From positions 124,001 through 188,000 of the forward strand of contig JAFCMP010000047.1 of the NCBI GenBank assembly GCA_017506865.1: 64,000 nucleotides of DNA, read 5' to 3'. The number at the start of each line of letters is the position of its first letter. Positions within the stretch are counted from its first letter, which is position 1. Below, piece by piece: positions 43,601 through 51,126 of the stretch. This DNA is from Tribonema minus. Taxonomy: Eukaryota; Sar; Xanthophyceae; Tribonematales; Tribonemataceae. Below the pieces are notes generated by a model that had not been told where the DNA came from, ran no database searches, and saw only the letters and a program-made list of their open reading frames with translations. Both the position numbers and the translations under genes were made by a program.

Positions 43601-46600
43601 TGCGTGATGATCGGCATACCGTTCGCCAGTGGTAACCATCACACCACAGCGCTTACATGTCCAGTTGTTGAACGGCTTGTAGGTCAAGCCGGGCTTAGGG
43701 TTAGAGGCCGGCTGGCCGTCCTGCGCTGCTTTGCGCTTCCGGAATTGAGAGGCGTGGAAGGCGGCGCAGCAGCAGGGGCGCCCTTGCCATGGAGCACCGC
43801 AAGCTGCACAAACGCCAACTCCGTGTTATCCGCCTCTAGTGCAGACCGGGCTGCTTGGACACACTCTTGCCGCTTAGCCTCCTTGGACGCCTTGCGCCGG
43901 GGAAGGCTTGCAGCGTCAGGCGCCTGCGTAGGGGTGCCTTTAGGGGGGGTGACAGTGGCGACGACAGCGGGAGTGTCGTGAGCGCCAACGCTGTCTGGGA
44001 GCGGGATCCCATGCTCTTGCAAGTGAGTGCGCCAGACGGCGGCGGCGTGGTTCACGTTTACTGTGAGGGGGTCCTGCCAGAAGTTGTCACGCCTGTCCAG
44101 CTGAACCTTAACAAAGTCAGGCATGCAGCTGTAAAACTTCTCACGGCGAGTGGCCTCGTTAGGGCCCCCCTCTACACGCCGGCCATAAGTGTCAAGCCTG
44201 TTGGCAAAGTCACGCGGGGACTCAGCATGCCAGTCGTATACGAGGCGAGACCACTCATCGCGCGCAGTATGGCGTGCAGTCCAGTCATCATATTTGGTTG
44301 TGAGGGCAGCTACGCGCTGGTCATAGGTGAGGGTGTCCCAGCCCGTGGTAACCCCGTCAATGGTGGCAGAGAGCCCAGACACCTCAGCACGCTTGTCTGC
44401 AGGGATGGCAGCATCAAGAGCAACAGACCAATACTCTCTCTTCACGCCCCACTGCTGCCACATGCGTTCACGTGAGGAAAGCGCAGATGTCAGCTGCAGC
44501 GGTTCAAGGCATAATGTGGAGGGGAGTTTGGCGATGATGTTCAGCTGTGCAACGCGCTCCCTGTCAGGATCGCGGGAGGGTTCGTCGCGAGGAGCGTCGT
44601 GGGCAGGCAAGGGGTTAGCAATACCTGCGCGAGCGTTGCGCTTGGCGGCGATGGCGTTTACGACCTCTTCAGCGGTAGCGCCACCGTTGAGGAGTTTTAG
44701 GGCGTGAGTAGCTAGCTCGCGTAGGATGACCAGCTGAGCGCTGCTGGCCTCGCGGGGTGCCCTGTAAGAGATCAGCGCAGCGTCGAACTCTGACTTGTCG
44801 GCGGAGAGAGCAGTGAGCTGCTTGCGGATATCGGCGCGCTCAGCGTCAGTGGCGGCCTTGACAAGAGACTTCTGAGCGCGTTGGATGTCGGCGTCCACGC
44901 ACATCAGAGCAACCTTGAGCCGGTTAACGGCGTCAGAGGCTTGGCGCGACTCCTCTGCAAGGGAGGTGTGCTCTGCGCGCAATGACACAAATAGCTCTTT
45001 GACCGCCGCCGGAGCGTCTGTCGGGGGGTCAGGGATGAGAGCTATGGCCTTGGATGCGCGAACAGGCTCCCTGACGGTGGTGTCCTGTGCGCGACCAGGA
45101 GCGGGAGGAGTGCTAGAAAGTGCGTCTTGGCTGCGGCTCACCGGGTTTTGCGCGGCGCGCTCGCTGCGTCCATCACCCTCCAAGGCGGAGTTGTCCGCGC
45201 CAGAGCGTGCACGGGGACGGCCAGCGGCTTCCTCCGCCTGCTTGGCAGCAGCTTCAGCAGCAGCAGCGGCAGTGGACGAACGCGGAGTGGTTGCAGGGGC
45301 TGCGACTCTGGCGGAGGCGGCACGCTTGCCATTGCCCCTGCGCTCAGCTCCCTGGTTCCCAGCCGCGTTACCACTCTCATTGTTTGCCATCTGCTGAGAC
45401 GAGAAAGTAGGGAGAGGGTGAGCTCCAAGACTTTGGTGCATGTAGTCAGTGGTGGTTTTTATGCTCATGCGTGTGGTCATGAACCAACAGGAGCAGCGGG
45501 CACAGCATCACATGTGCACTTTGCTGCCAGTAAACCACTCCTCCCCCCATTGCGATATGATGCTGGGGTCGCTGCGAGAGGAATGGTGCATGTGAAGTCC
45601 ACGGCCCTACCACCAAAGCCGTGGCGGCGTCATGACATGCAACACGGGTGGCCACCTGTACGCCTCGCATCTTGAGCGTGGAGAGGGCAGTGCCAGCGTC
45701 CGACGGCAGCTGGCGCGGCAGACAGTCTCTGTCAGGGCTGCCCTACTGACTACATCACGTCAACATTCAAGGCTCGATGGTCGATCATGGCAATGTGCGA
45801 GCACCTGGGTGCTGTCGGGACACACATGTGCGCATGCCTGCTTGAGCAACACAGGAGAGCAGCCGCAGGAGACTGCACGAGCCAGTGAATGCCGTCTGCT
45901 TCGCGCAAACACACACACACATATAAACTAGTGCCACTTTGCTTCGAAGGCGGAGCGTCCCACTTGAGGTTAGCTGGCCACGGCAGGCGGCCACGATGTG
46001 TACGGGTTAATTGTCGTTGGCTGGCCACGAGAGGCGGCCACGATGTGTACATTCAAGCGGTGCTGCACTACGCTGTGCTACACTACGCTGTGCTACACTA
46101 CGCTGTGCTACCCTGGAAGCCTACGGAGGGCTGTCGAGCTTAGCGTGGCTCCGCCATTGAGGCAGACGACCGTGCACAACGCTGTGAAGCGTTGCGAGGC
46201 CTCGCAGCTAAGGCGGAGGACACGCACAAGCGCCTGCTTCGAGTGCCACTGTTTTATGAGAGCTCAGCGGTGTGCTACAGCATGCTAACTTACCTTGTTG
46301 TCGGTGGAGGCCTGTGGAGGTGGGGGTGTCCTCAGCTATAGCTGTCTTGTGCCGAGACCGGAGGTAGAGAATGAAGTGAGTGTGCAGCTGCCTTTTTGGC
46401 AAGTTGCAATTGGATCCTCGGCACAATCCAGGGGATCTGACTCAGGAGTAACATGTATGAAACCCTGCATCATCACCCGACATACCAGGGGTATGCCCTA
46501 ATAATGGCATCATCAGACACGGATACCACAATGTACAATCCGTAACAGCCCAACTCACAGTGGCTCGCTTGGGAAGCTTCCCTTCTCTTTCCCATTGATC

Positions 46601-46642
46601 CAGCATGCGCACTACATCCAAGAGGTCGTAGTAGGAAGGCAT
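34684..46642 (-). CDS. Small coiled-coil protein, two exons split by a Ty3 insertion (model)
   Basis: Exon 1 is 46642-46559: ATG then PSYYDLLDVVRMLDQWER..., 28 codons, phase 0, donor GTGAGT. Exon 2 is 34893-34684 (or starts at 34884): FEQVQAARDLAVKLLVEREI, then a heptad-like AELTDKVQHLRQQQPQ stretch, ending HKKYTNLS and a stop. Both junctions are phase 0. The joined product would be about 97 residues, mostly helical with a coiled coil. I do not recognise it. The ~11.7-kb intron consists largely of the Ty3/gypsy element at 35514-46547, which begins 11 nt after the donor. Exon 1 could also be internal, since CTCGCAG lies just upstream of the ATG. The pairing of the two exons is inferred from strand, phase and composition. 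Confidence 0.45.
35341..35378 (-). repeat. Partial copy of the ~70-bp dispersed element
   Basis: AGAGCTCAACGATCTTTTTG-like sequence matches the 5' half of the short element found at 56240, 59672 and 62985. Confidence 0.5.
35514..35811 (-). repeat. 3' LTR of the Ty3/gypsy element
   Basis: A 298-bp repeat identical to 46250-46547 except at 35618. On the element strand it starts TGTTACGGATTGTACATTGT and ends ...CATAAAACA. Confidence 0.92.
35812..35822 (-). promoter_or_regulatory. Polypurine tract
   Basis: GAAGGGGGAGC on the element strand directly abuts the 3' LTR, the usual site where plus-strand DNA synthesis is primed. Confidence 0.7.
36008..38452 (-). CDS. Integrase with chromo-like and Tudor-like C-terminal modules
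   Basis: Open frame of 814 codons, +1 relative to Pol, overlapping its end by 155 nt and beginning without ATG (TTG). Zinc-binding HHCC: H-x-GHSGVSATH then CMACQ (about residues 180-216). Catalytic core: LNADLVSPGS, IVTDQGGEF, YHPQTNGVAERMN (D, D and E, about residues 240-346). GPY-like and SH3-like segment: GPWQVKEKAGNSGLSFTCRM. Chromo-like: EEWLERIVDRRVGPNGKWQY (about 550). Two further modules, YIWGAISGYLHPYWRPRYDD (about 650) and WSRGRLVAYHPRHSRHTFDV (about 740), have the G-x-V/I...W-x-V/R-x-Y/F-D-D/G-E look of Tudor/PWWP-type folds. It inserts element DNA. The tail probably directs integration to marked chromatin (inference). Confidence 0.85.
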   Translation of the reverse strand: MTNTSKGTGTASAWATLEPWRQSKKRRSNAGKAVQVATTTATTVTIDADPADAAVARTNCDGERPRKRTLPRPEPTPLAAQPEPASAGPPPTPAMLSREALIEFQRRDPFCCAVTCLLADKELPTDKDLAVHLMVARECYIFEHDGLLIHFASSHPKRGQVLCQWVVPAALRTLVLRLCHDDASAGHSGVSATHIRVFERYYWTGMAHDIRTYVTSCMACQLNKKANTSRYRTHLFPPTRMFQRLNADLVSPGSRAGGFEYILTVVEARSGFVWLFPLKSKDSKEVSAHLYTVILEAGALVEEIVTDQGGEFIAGVVHDLCTSMGVKKIQTSGYHPQTNGVAERMNARVLQSLRLWVNDRQDNWHEGLETLQFQLRATPRDETGLSPFFCVYGREDTLPHDAFHHADRPMDLHTEVEKRAESRLLAEKVISEAFGKRAAKVAKQNDIIKRSVNVAIGDWVLVRREPVEERARKMDEKYTGPWQVKEKAGNSGLSFTCRMMGSRIKQKSVHVTHMKPFRLRPSHFEHTSPHVQLTAAQLQDLPHEEWLERIVDRRVGPNGKWQYRYIDRTGQQSDFTSEAAMLEMTQPWVLDTFHAMYELRHGDCIPLYARRPEPPATRRLSVEEALQRFSRGTTVVREVTTPSGSREYIWGAISGYLHPYWRPRYDDGEWEELNATEVKAAIALAEAAKSKAQRRGITASKPQITLVTSPLLPRNFGADNVGDVIRYYSSCTGWSRGRLVAYHPRHSRHTFDVLFTGEARPRRLRLREGYYKVNEQDANAPLTDPPHSTWNLIVNQADTPVSIESSLAYIRAVL
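38298..43592 (-). CDS. pol: Pol polyprotein: DNA methyltransferase, protease, RT, RNase H
   Basis: An open frame of 1764 codons with no ATG at its start (first codon GTG), so it needs frameshifting from gag. Residues 1-230 are a Pro/Ala-rich linker. Residues about 236-535 form a C5-cytosine methyltransferase-like domain (own entry). Residue 729 begins the protease-like DNGATASLL. RT spans about 1130-1330 with FCIDFRKLNSVTKRD, TLDMAAGYHQVPL, FGLVNLPAQFTRLM and YVDDVLVY. RNase H spans about 1425-1555 with YTDASK, ALECLAV, VVTDAAALRWLL and HRPGKVN. All catalytic acidic residues of RT and RNase H that I can place are present. The last ~50 codons overlap the integrase frame. It converts element RNA to DNA. 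Nothing looks decayed except the frame changes. Confidence 0.85.
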   Translation of the reverse strand: MSDNRRAPSRSRSRDLAPPASAAPVFAMQGAPIYAMPPQVVPQLAAMHGAGPAPSWPTVYQAPAAAAPAPAPAPTAAAAAVQPWTADIQAAIAAAMATKHSESVLDSRLNVHAPRCATAMLAALGVMSSAVAQPANVSAPTPVASTPAAPATLHAARAASASTPGASAPAAPVIPHAAHASAASAPTDAGMTAPPAPFHARPHVAVPPPPAAATPAASQMSERAREQAMERHLTHASLCCGVGGWEEGFAQASKLGLHVNTVLAVDNCAKTCDAYRETHPTSAAPQCMSFDDPRIIHQLRKLRPHLTTSSTPCTDFANGEGVEGEAAELTYKLAKVVTEAELELVLSENVPQMLKSQAWGRGKAHLLANGYAVLETVIKASVLDTCCRRTRALVLIVRNRLGVKAVLQRLCAVLNAMCNNGIPLSMRHVLKVPRRVRGCFLRPRVRSSKGVHDLDGLFGSPTRRWPGLPPVNPAHYIPSPDDACDVRDAMTVTPRDMALMLTYRSDLPTGSQEQLQLWLANLVMPDVAHAFLLAAWCSGIFDMQESSPSDDGFAMSLDRNSPTPEWLADSTAALEHTDGTASRETQHTLVQRCINAVQRISRDSESTARAKLSAVDLVPDNTGEQESDTDAVAPSFLRDAAPDPVSADADSDTEPMDCSEEGGELQQPQLQLQQQPLANLAALSFSHVPVQPGEKVAYATGSPSAQRFINLITRMPHQRDIKELNMECMLDNGATASLLSIQQSRRLPEGSVQPLRQGDFTAIELADSKTRIPITGAVQMTLRFRKTLVRHRFYVTDIPMPAIIGGDFFGSFGSSLSYSTMEFFPTPDSSVAIPMRHKLDDKASRLCNFKGLVDRVVAAPASPPTAKRSARLLEEVVMSPFSEQVVELALFPPPKDTPEHTALIHASHDQVMESLAAQGLRVAFTAVTVAPNNPVMVKLVNTGSLPVLIRKNTFVGTAIPATEEDILELDEQTSQNTEQLKRELQKRVLEYAVRHHQSKAFRQAADAALKALASEPPIQESDSPSTAPGTHSPQRSPGSAAQVNAYSSVSDVCGDEELRTMLMTDGQLNPILKEKDSKGQVWADRVFDVLKRHRACFPADPKNPHVTDTTEFDIDTGDALPMADRARRWARAEAEYIMQQMAQMHARKQIEPSNSPWACNPVLARQGDKIRFCIDFRKLNSVTKRDSHGLGNIDDMLHKVQGTKVISTLDMAAGYHQVPLTTSAKPKTAFRTPDGGLWQYTVAPFGLVNLPAQFTRLMHGVLGEEALKDYATVYVDDVLVYDTDMEAHLQHLDAVITRIEAAGMSVAWKKCQLFRSEVKFLGHIIGAGGIRPDPEKVKAMADMSAPLNARGLADKRLVQVALGVFNYYRRYVRNFSAIAAPLVELTKDGACMEWNARRRDAFERLKQEMCSASIVMHPDFSLPFVLYTDASKVATAGVLTQFRPVTELDSPLMKAKPPTCTGRTSLVEGTLQREVVVGYFSKMNSVQDAKMGATALECLAVVLSMNHFRPYVWGRPCTVVTDAAALRWLLTLQSNDGKLLRWAMRLQEYDITVQHRPGKVNSNADGPSRLPQQAELDAPRRVDHADEEWPDSIATFDAPPSGVQFADDPATTHAVERADTTEPGQRPSDERIATVASYKGYVQHSMGTPFRLNELAACLASFGGIAQSLSEVTPEQAKQLLHMHADESPCEVALGEAATLLTPATMDMHMNALLDEHFKGDRDSLGLGNSRALASKQEASQQRRKGRPGGHHHCHHCDNRRGPR
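41985..42887 (-). CDS. C5-cytosine DNA methyltransferase domain within Pol
   Basis: Methyltransferase motifs appear in the canonical order: motif I HASLCCGVGGWEEGF (SAM-binding loop, F replaced by L/C), motif II AVDN, motif III DDPR, motif IV TSSTPCTDFANGEG with the catalytic Pro-Cys (residue 313 of Pol), motif VI SENVPQM, motif VIII CCRRTRALVLIV, and IX/X-like TVTPRDMALML with NLVMPDVAHAF. About 300 residues is right for a compact DNMT core without regulatory domains. It would transfer a methyl group from SAM to cytosine in DNA. Its position between gag and protease in a Ty3 element is unusual. As I recall, captured DNMTs have been reported in retrotransposons of dinoflagellates and a charophyte alga, so the principle is known; whether this is the same capture is open. 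Activity is unproven, since motif VIII departs from QxRxR. Confidence 0.85.
43597..43690 (-). CDS. Cys/His finger in the -1 frame between gag and pol
   Basis: In the frame -1 to gag, the sequence overlapping the gag stop reads LTYKPFNNWTCKRCGVMVTT, then GERYADHHASSEC. This is a C-x2-C-xn-H-x4-C arrangement like a nucleocapsid or C2HC finger. The frame stays open to 43265. Pol lies in yet another frame (another -1), open only from 43592, so the finger links gag and pol if ribosomes shift twice; otherwise one indel is a sequencing error or lesion. Confidence 0.5.
43684..45480 (-). CDS. gag: Gag polyprotein of the Ty3/gypsy element
   Basis: ATG at 45480 (an in-frame ATG at 45390, MANNESGNAAG, is an alternative), stop TGA at 43684-43686, 598 residues. 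The N-terminal half is Ala/Arg-rich and low complexity. A helical segment (SLRAEHTSLAEESRQASDAV and following, roughly residues 165-265) is probably a coiled coil. The Gag-like core with Trp/Arg signatures (DEWSRLVYDWHAESPRDFAN, ATRREKFYSCMPDFVKVQLD, about residues 410-480) precedes a basic tail. It should form the cytoplasmic virus-like particle that packages element RNA. The Cys/His finger is not in this frame: a CKRCG...HH..SEC motif lies just downstream in the -1 frame (43597-43687), suggesting a frameshift extends Gag. Confidence 0.8.
   Translation of the reverse strand: MTTRMSIKTTTDYMHQSLGAHPLPTFSSQQMANNESGNAAGNQGAERRGNGKRAASARVAAPATTPRSSTAAAAAEAAAKQAEEAAGRPRARSGADNSALEGDGRSERAAQNPVSRSQDALSSTPPAPGRAQDTTVREPVRASKAIALIPDPPTDAPAAVKELFVSLRAEHTSLAEESRQASDAVNRLKVALMCVDADIQRAQKSLVKAATDAERADIRKQLTALSADKSEFDAALISYRAPREASSAQLVILRELATHALKLLNGGATAEEVVNAIAAKRNARAGIANPLPAHDAPRDEPSRDPDRERVAQLNIIAKLPSTLCLEPLQLTSALSSRERMWQQWGVKREYWSVALDAAIPADKRAEVSGLSATIDGVTTGWDTLTYDQRVAALTTKYDDWTARHTARDEWSRLVYDWHAESPRDFANRLDTYGRRVEGGPNEATRREKFYSCMPDFVKVQLDRRDNFWQDPLTVNVNHAAAVWRTHLQEHGIPLPDSVGAHDTPAVVATVTPPKGTPTQAPDAASLPRRKASKEAKRQECVQAARSALEADNTELAFVQLAVLHGKGAPAAAPPSTPLNSGSAKQRRTASRPLTLSPA
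45485..46249 (-). other. Ty3 element leader region
   Basis: Untranslated leader between the PBS and gag. It contains a duplicated GGCCACGATGTGTAC segment (about 45991-46050) and three copies of CACTACGCTGTGCTA (about 46067-46111). These could be packaging or regulatory elements, which is inference only. Confidence 0.5.
46235..46248 (-). promoter_or_regulatory. Putative primer-binding site
   Basis: TGGCACTCGAAGC starts one base after the 5' LTR. The leading TGG fits pairing with a tRNA CCA end. I cannot assign the tRNA. Confidence 0.5.
46250..46547 (-). repeat. 5' LTR of the Ty3/gypsy element
   Basis: The partner LTR, which presumably contains the element promoter. Its outer edge lies 11 nt from the predicted donor of the coiled-coil gene. 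Confidence 0.92.
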
Positions 46643-47169
46643 TCTGCGAGCAGCAAACGCACAGCCAGTGCATGGGACAATATCACGCGAAGTGGCACAA
46701 AGCAGCATCAGCACCAGTAGAACGAATGATACTTAGAAAAATATAATCTGTTGCACTCAGCTTTTGAGCAACAGCAGCACCAGCAGCAATAGTACACCAG
46801 AGCTCGCAGATTATTTGAGAAGGAAGGCTTAATCCACCACAATCACAGCTTATGCTCTTACTCGAAGCAGGCGGATTGAAGCATCATAAAGCGTCGTCAC
46901 CAGGGTGTGACAAGTGTGTGACGAGTGTGACAAGTGATGCGTCTCTCTTCGCCACGATTGCCTGCCCACTTCTGCTGAACGTGCTTGGGAGCACCGCTTC
47001 AGCCTGAGGCTGGCGCGGTGTAGCGTTAAACTTACCGTGATTCTATGCGTTTGCTGTTGCGCTGCATTTATTCTTCAAACCGATGAAAACTTCAACAAGC
47101 TGGATGTTGAGGGCACCATATGGTGGGCCTGACCTGCTCAGCATCGCCTTGCCTTCAAATAAACTGCAG
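46643..47169. other. Intergenic stretch
   Basis: Lies between the coiled-coil gene (-) and the GRDP-like gene (+). It is probably a divergent promoter region, although the first exon of the GRDP-like gene may be hidden here. No further feature seen. Confidence 0.4.
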
Positions 47170-49803
47170 TTTTGAGCTCCAGAGGCAAAAAGCGCAAGGC
47201 TACTGCGCCAGCGCCAGCAGCAACGTTAGTTGCTGTCAAGGCAGAGGTCAGCGAGGCAGCTGCGTGGGACGACACAGAGCTGCAAGCCAGGAGGGGCGAG
47301 CCCCTTACTCAGGGCGCCGTCGACGAGGAACTGGAAAGCCTGTGGAATACCTGGATGGACACGCCAGCCAACTCCAAAATGCGCAGGGTGCGCCTGCAGC
47401 ATGAGTTCCCTGGTGGGATTACGGCGTGGGCCAGGGCAAGGGCCCTGCGGGCAGCCATCGACAAGACCGCAGACACCATGGAGTGGGTGGCGCTGCGGCT
47501 GGAGCTGTGTACTCTGCTGTGGCTGGCAGAGCATGCCTACAGGCACGTCCACATGAAGCAAGGGCAGACGGGCTGGTTTCCCCTCCCCAAGTCTCAGCAA
47601 GAAGGAGAGGCGGGGGGAGGTGGGGCTGCAGAAGAAGTGGACCTGACACAACCAGGTGAAGAGATGCTATGATGTTATTATGATACGCATCAAACGAATG
47701 TCAAAATTTTTGAATGGTGATTTTCAGTGGGCTTTTAGTGTAGCCTCAACAGCTGCAGTGGTGTGCTGCTACGCATCGTTGACAAGCAGTTACCTCCACA
47801 TATGCTTTACTGAGCTTTGATCGGAGCGTCGACGGTGGGTGTTTTAGAGCATGGTGGCAGGTGCAGCGGTTACATGCTTGCAGTCACAGTCGTGATGGTC
47901 GGTGGTAGAGACACGACATGCAACACAAGTCCCAGCACAGCAGCACAAGACTGGCGTCGATCTTGTTGTTGATTCAGTCACCTTGACGCCTCCCATATGA
48001 GCTGCACAGTAAAAATTTGGTGTACATAGCGTGTGATTCTCTCTTAAGCTGGTCGTCTGCTGATGCAGCACAGGGCGCAACCCGCCTTTTGCACACTGGC
48101 GGTGCAACTCAGAGCATGCAGGCTTCATTTGCCTTTTCAGCGAAGAATAAGCAGCGCAGCGATTTTGTCCGACCTCACTACACTCATGCATATAGCGGTA
48201 ACATTCAATTTGCGTTGGCGCATCTCTCTCTACTGCCTGTCACAGGCGAAGGCTCGCACGAAGACGCCGTTGATCTGACAGTGGCACAAGCGCTGCCGCC
48301 ACCGGCGCTGCACCCGCAGGAGCGCAAGCTGCTGACAGACCAGCTGCGAAAGCTCCTTGGCAGACTTCAAGGGCCTCCGGTCACTGATGAGCACCTGCGT
48401 GTGCTGGTAGACGAGTACTTGAGGTAAGCTTGTTTTGTGGCGGTGCCATAGTGGTGGATCAGTACTTGACACAAGCTCTGTTCTGATGTGATGATTGACT
48501 CCAATGGCCACGTACAATGGACGCTGACAGTACTACTGAGTACATTACATGCGGTTCGTCCAGCGTCGTGCTGGTCGCTGAATGCTGTTGACACGGGGAC
48601 CGCGGTGGCTTTCCGCTCTGGAGGCTCAGCACCATCCACAATCGCCTACTGCCTGGCCTACCTACAAGCTCATGCCATAATACATTATGCAGCATCATGC
48701 TTCACGCCCCCAGCCTATACTTAACGTCGCACTGCGCTCGCACGTTCAGGTTCATGGAGCTCAAGCGCGCCGCCCCGCCGCAGACCCTGTCGCCATCCGC
48801 GGCCGTCGACGACGCGTGGCACTGCCACATGATCTGCACGCACGCGTACGCCGCCTTCTGCGAGCGCCACTTCGGCGCCTTCGTCCACCACGACCCAACG
48901 CGGAACCCCATGGGCGGCCGCTATGAGGCGTGCCTCGAAGCGTATCGCGTCCAATATGACGTGACTCCGCCGCCATCGTACTGGCCGGAGGTGCCAGAGG
49001 CGGAGGAAGGGGCAACGACTGTGGCGGCAGCAGCAGCGGCGGCTGCCGGCACCCGCGCCAAGAAGAAAGCGCGCGCCGCCACCGGGCGGAGTGGCGATGG
49101 CAGCGCAGGCGGCAGTGATGCAGAGGGCATGCGCAAGCCCCGCACGCTCACGGCTGCCGTAGCTGCTTCTGCAGCAGCGGCGGCGACGACGCACAGTGGG
49201 CGCAGACGCGCACGCTGCCATCATTGTGGGGGCAGTCGCAGCTCCCACAGCGGCAGCGAGGGCAGCGACACGTTTGATGATTGGTCTGGTGACGAGGCCG
49301 GCAGCGACAGCGGCAGCGACAGCGGCAGCGACGGCAGCTTGATGTTGAACATGGACCCCTGGCGCCCTGACCCTGCGCTCGTCACGCAGGCGGATGTGGA
49401 TGGGGACTTTGGCAGGCGCATGAAGGCGCTCGGCGGCAGACCCGCAGGCATGCTGGGGCGGGAGATGCCGAGCGGCAAGTACGTGTACACGCTAGATTAC
49501 CTTGAGCAGCATTGGGAGCGCCTGGTCACGCAGCTGGGGGAGTACAGCTTCCCAACACGTGCGCTCACCAACCGCCTGGGAAAGCGCCGCGGGAGAAACT
49601 ACTATGCGCTGGCAGACATGAGGAGCCCTCTGATGGTTGGAGTCTCGGCCATGGGCGCTGACCGCTTTCAGTATGTGGGCGAGCGGAAGGGCTCTGTTGA
49701 CAATGCGCGCACGGCACTTAAGATAGGCAGGAACGCAGTCTTTGAGCCGCGAAACCAGGGGCGCGAGCGGCGTCGCAACACAGCGGCTGACGCGCTGCAC
49801 TGA
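47170..49803 (+). CDS. GRDP-like protein (three or more exons)
   Basis: Exons 47170-47655, 48246-48423 and 48750-49803. Joins at CCAG|GTGAAG/CACAG|GC and TTGAG|GTAAGC/TTCAG|G keep phase 1 and phase 2 exactly. The 5' end is uncertain: an in-frame TAA lies at 47160-47162 and no ATG follows, so the first exon shown is probably internal. Exon 1 encodes a charged helical region (AVDEELESLWNTWMDT...). Exon 3 encodes RFMELK..., LSPSAAVDDAWHCHMICTHA, then YAAFCERHFGAFVHHDPTR. This matches the core of GRDP-like proteins (formerly DUF1399), with its V-D-x-x-W-H-x-H...Y-x-x-F-C...F-G...H-H signature. An Ala- and Ser/Gly/Asp-rich linker follows (about 49020-49340), then a basic C-terminal domain (GKYVYTLDYLEQHWERLVTQ, LGKRRGRNYYALADM). 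The molecular function of GRDP-like proteins is poorly known. Confidence 0.7.
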
Positions 49804-51126
49804 CCAGTGCTAAATGAAGCAGCGTTTGGCGCGTCCCCTGTGCTGTGTCAGCGTTTGGCAAGTCGCGTGCGGTGTCAACGGGTTGGGGTCGGGGTGAGGG
49901 TATAGGGTTAGGTTTGAGTCATTCAGCGCAACATGCCCATGTGACGGCAGGCTGAGCCTTGCAGATTTCAGTGCGCGGCTGGAACACTGGCGAGCACAAG
50001 ATGGCGGTCGGAACAGTGGCAGGCACAAGATGGTTTTCAGCATCCTTTGAACCATCGACTTCCTCGCGTGGCGTGTGTGGATACTGATGGCCACAGCATA
50101 CTAGCAGGCTAGATCATGTGCATTGATGAGTTTGCCTTCGCAGCTTCAAAGTTGGTAGAAAAGCACCCAGTTTGCTCATCGCTGCTGTCAACTGCACAAA
50201 AAATATGAGTGTTTGTCATTCACCATTGTCATCGTGTCATGGCGGAATATGTGCGCACAGCTGCATGTTGATGGGAATGTACAATACCGAGTCATCTCTG
50301 TGCATTCCAACAGTGCTTTCGAGGTGCTCCCTCTGCATTGAACACATGCAGCTTCTATGCATGCCCCTGTGATCGGTCTACACGTAACAAAGGACAATTA
50401 ACAGCCTTGACAACACCTTATTTGAATGCGACTACACAGCCAGACACTGATATGCATCAGCTTCATACTTAAAAGGCAACCGTGATTTCAAACAATATGT
50501 ACTTGAAGGGGAGGATCTCGATAGGCCATTTGGCAACGGCGTCGTTTGAGTGGTTGTCATTGAGACACTTTTAGACTGTCACACTGTGGCACGACATCTA
50601 GATTCCATGCAGCAAGCTTCAAGTTAGATATCATTCATCTGGGCTTTTTCGCGCTCGCAGCAAGAATTGATAAAAAGCACTTGAAGCAGTAGTGCACGCA
50701 GAGAGTGAATTCAATAGACAGTGTTGAAAATCAAGTCACCCATATAGGAGTGGTACATTCCATGCGCTCACTGCTGAGCCATGCAGATGCTGCTGCAACC
50801 TTGTCTCCTTCCTCGTAACTTAACTTCCCCCGCCCCCCCCCCCCCCCTCTTCACATCTTCACCCAACCAATGCTTCACAGGCCCGTGGCTCAGTTTTACT
50901 GCTGCGTACTGTATTCAACATGTCACCAAGGCCATCCCGCATGTATGTGCAAGGGCCACCACTGCAAGTTCTGCGTCTACATCCAGTTGCATAGAGCAAG
51001 CGCGCCCAAGCCCGTGCGTGACAGCAGCAGCGCTCATATAATGCATAATCATGACTTCATGCAGGTGCACCTGCCTGCGTCCTGCGTACAGCCACAAACT
51101 GTACATGCGCTGTTCGGCAGCATTGC
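49804..51126. other. Intergenic stretch with telomere patch and dispersed repeat
   Basis: Contains a short TAGGGTTAGG patch (about 49895-49912) and an inverted copy of the ~150-bp dispersed repeat (about 50505-50680). No gene seen. Confidence 0.5.
50505..50680 (-). repeat. Dispersed ~150-bp repeat, inverted copy
   Basis: Shares GGCCATTTGGCAACGGCG, GTTTGAGTGGTTGTCATTGA, GACACTTTTAGACTGTCACA and CATCTGGGCTTTTTCGCGCT with the arrays at 9.3 and 55.7-56.2 kb. Confidence 0.7.

Larger units (their letters stand above)
35514..46547 (-). mobile_element. Young Ty3/gypsy retrotransposon encoding a DNA methyltransferase
   Basis: An 11,034-bp element in - orientation. It has two 298-bp LTRs (35514-35811 and 46250-46547), each TG...CA in either orientation and differing at one position (35618 A, 46354 G). 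Flanks show a GCCC duplication (35510-35513 and 46548-46551). A primer-binding-like TGGCACTCGAAGC starts one base inside the 5' LTR (46248 downward). A purine tract GAAGGGGGAGC (35812-35822) precedes the 3' LTR. The order is gag, methyltransferase, protease, RT, RNase H, integrase, the Ty3 order. Near-identical LTRs indicate a recent insertion. Confidence 0.92.

Noticed and set aside
45991..46111. Leader direct repeats as a separate mobile element
   Set aside because: They lie wholly inside the Ty3 leader and have no terminal features.
46235..46249. Full tRNA match to the primer-binding site
   Set aside because: TTCGAG appears in the complementary sequence but only 2 bases separate it from the terminal CCA, too close for a T-loop; only a generic TGG-type PBS can be claimed.
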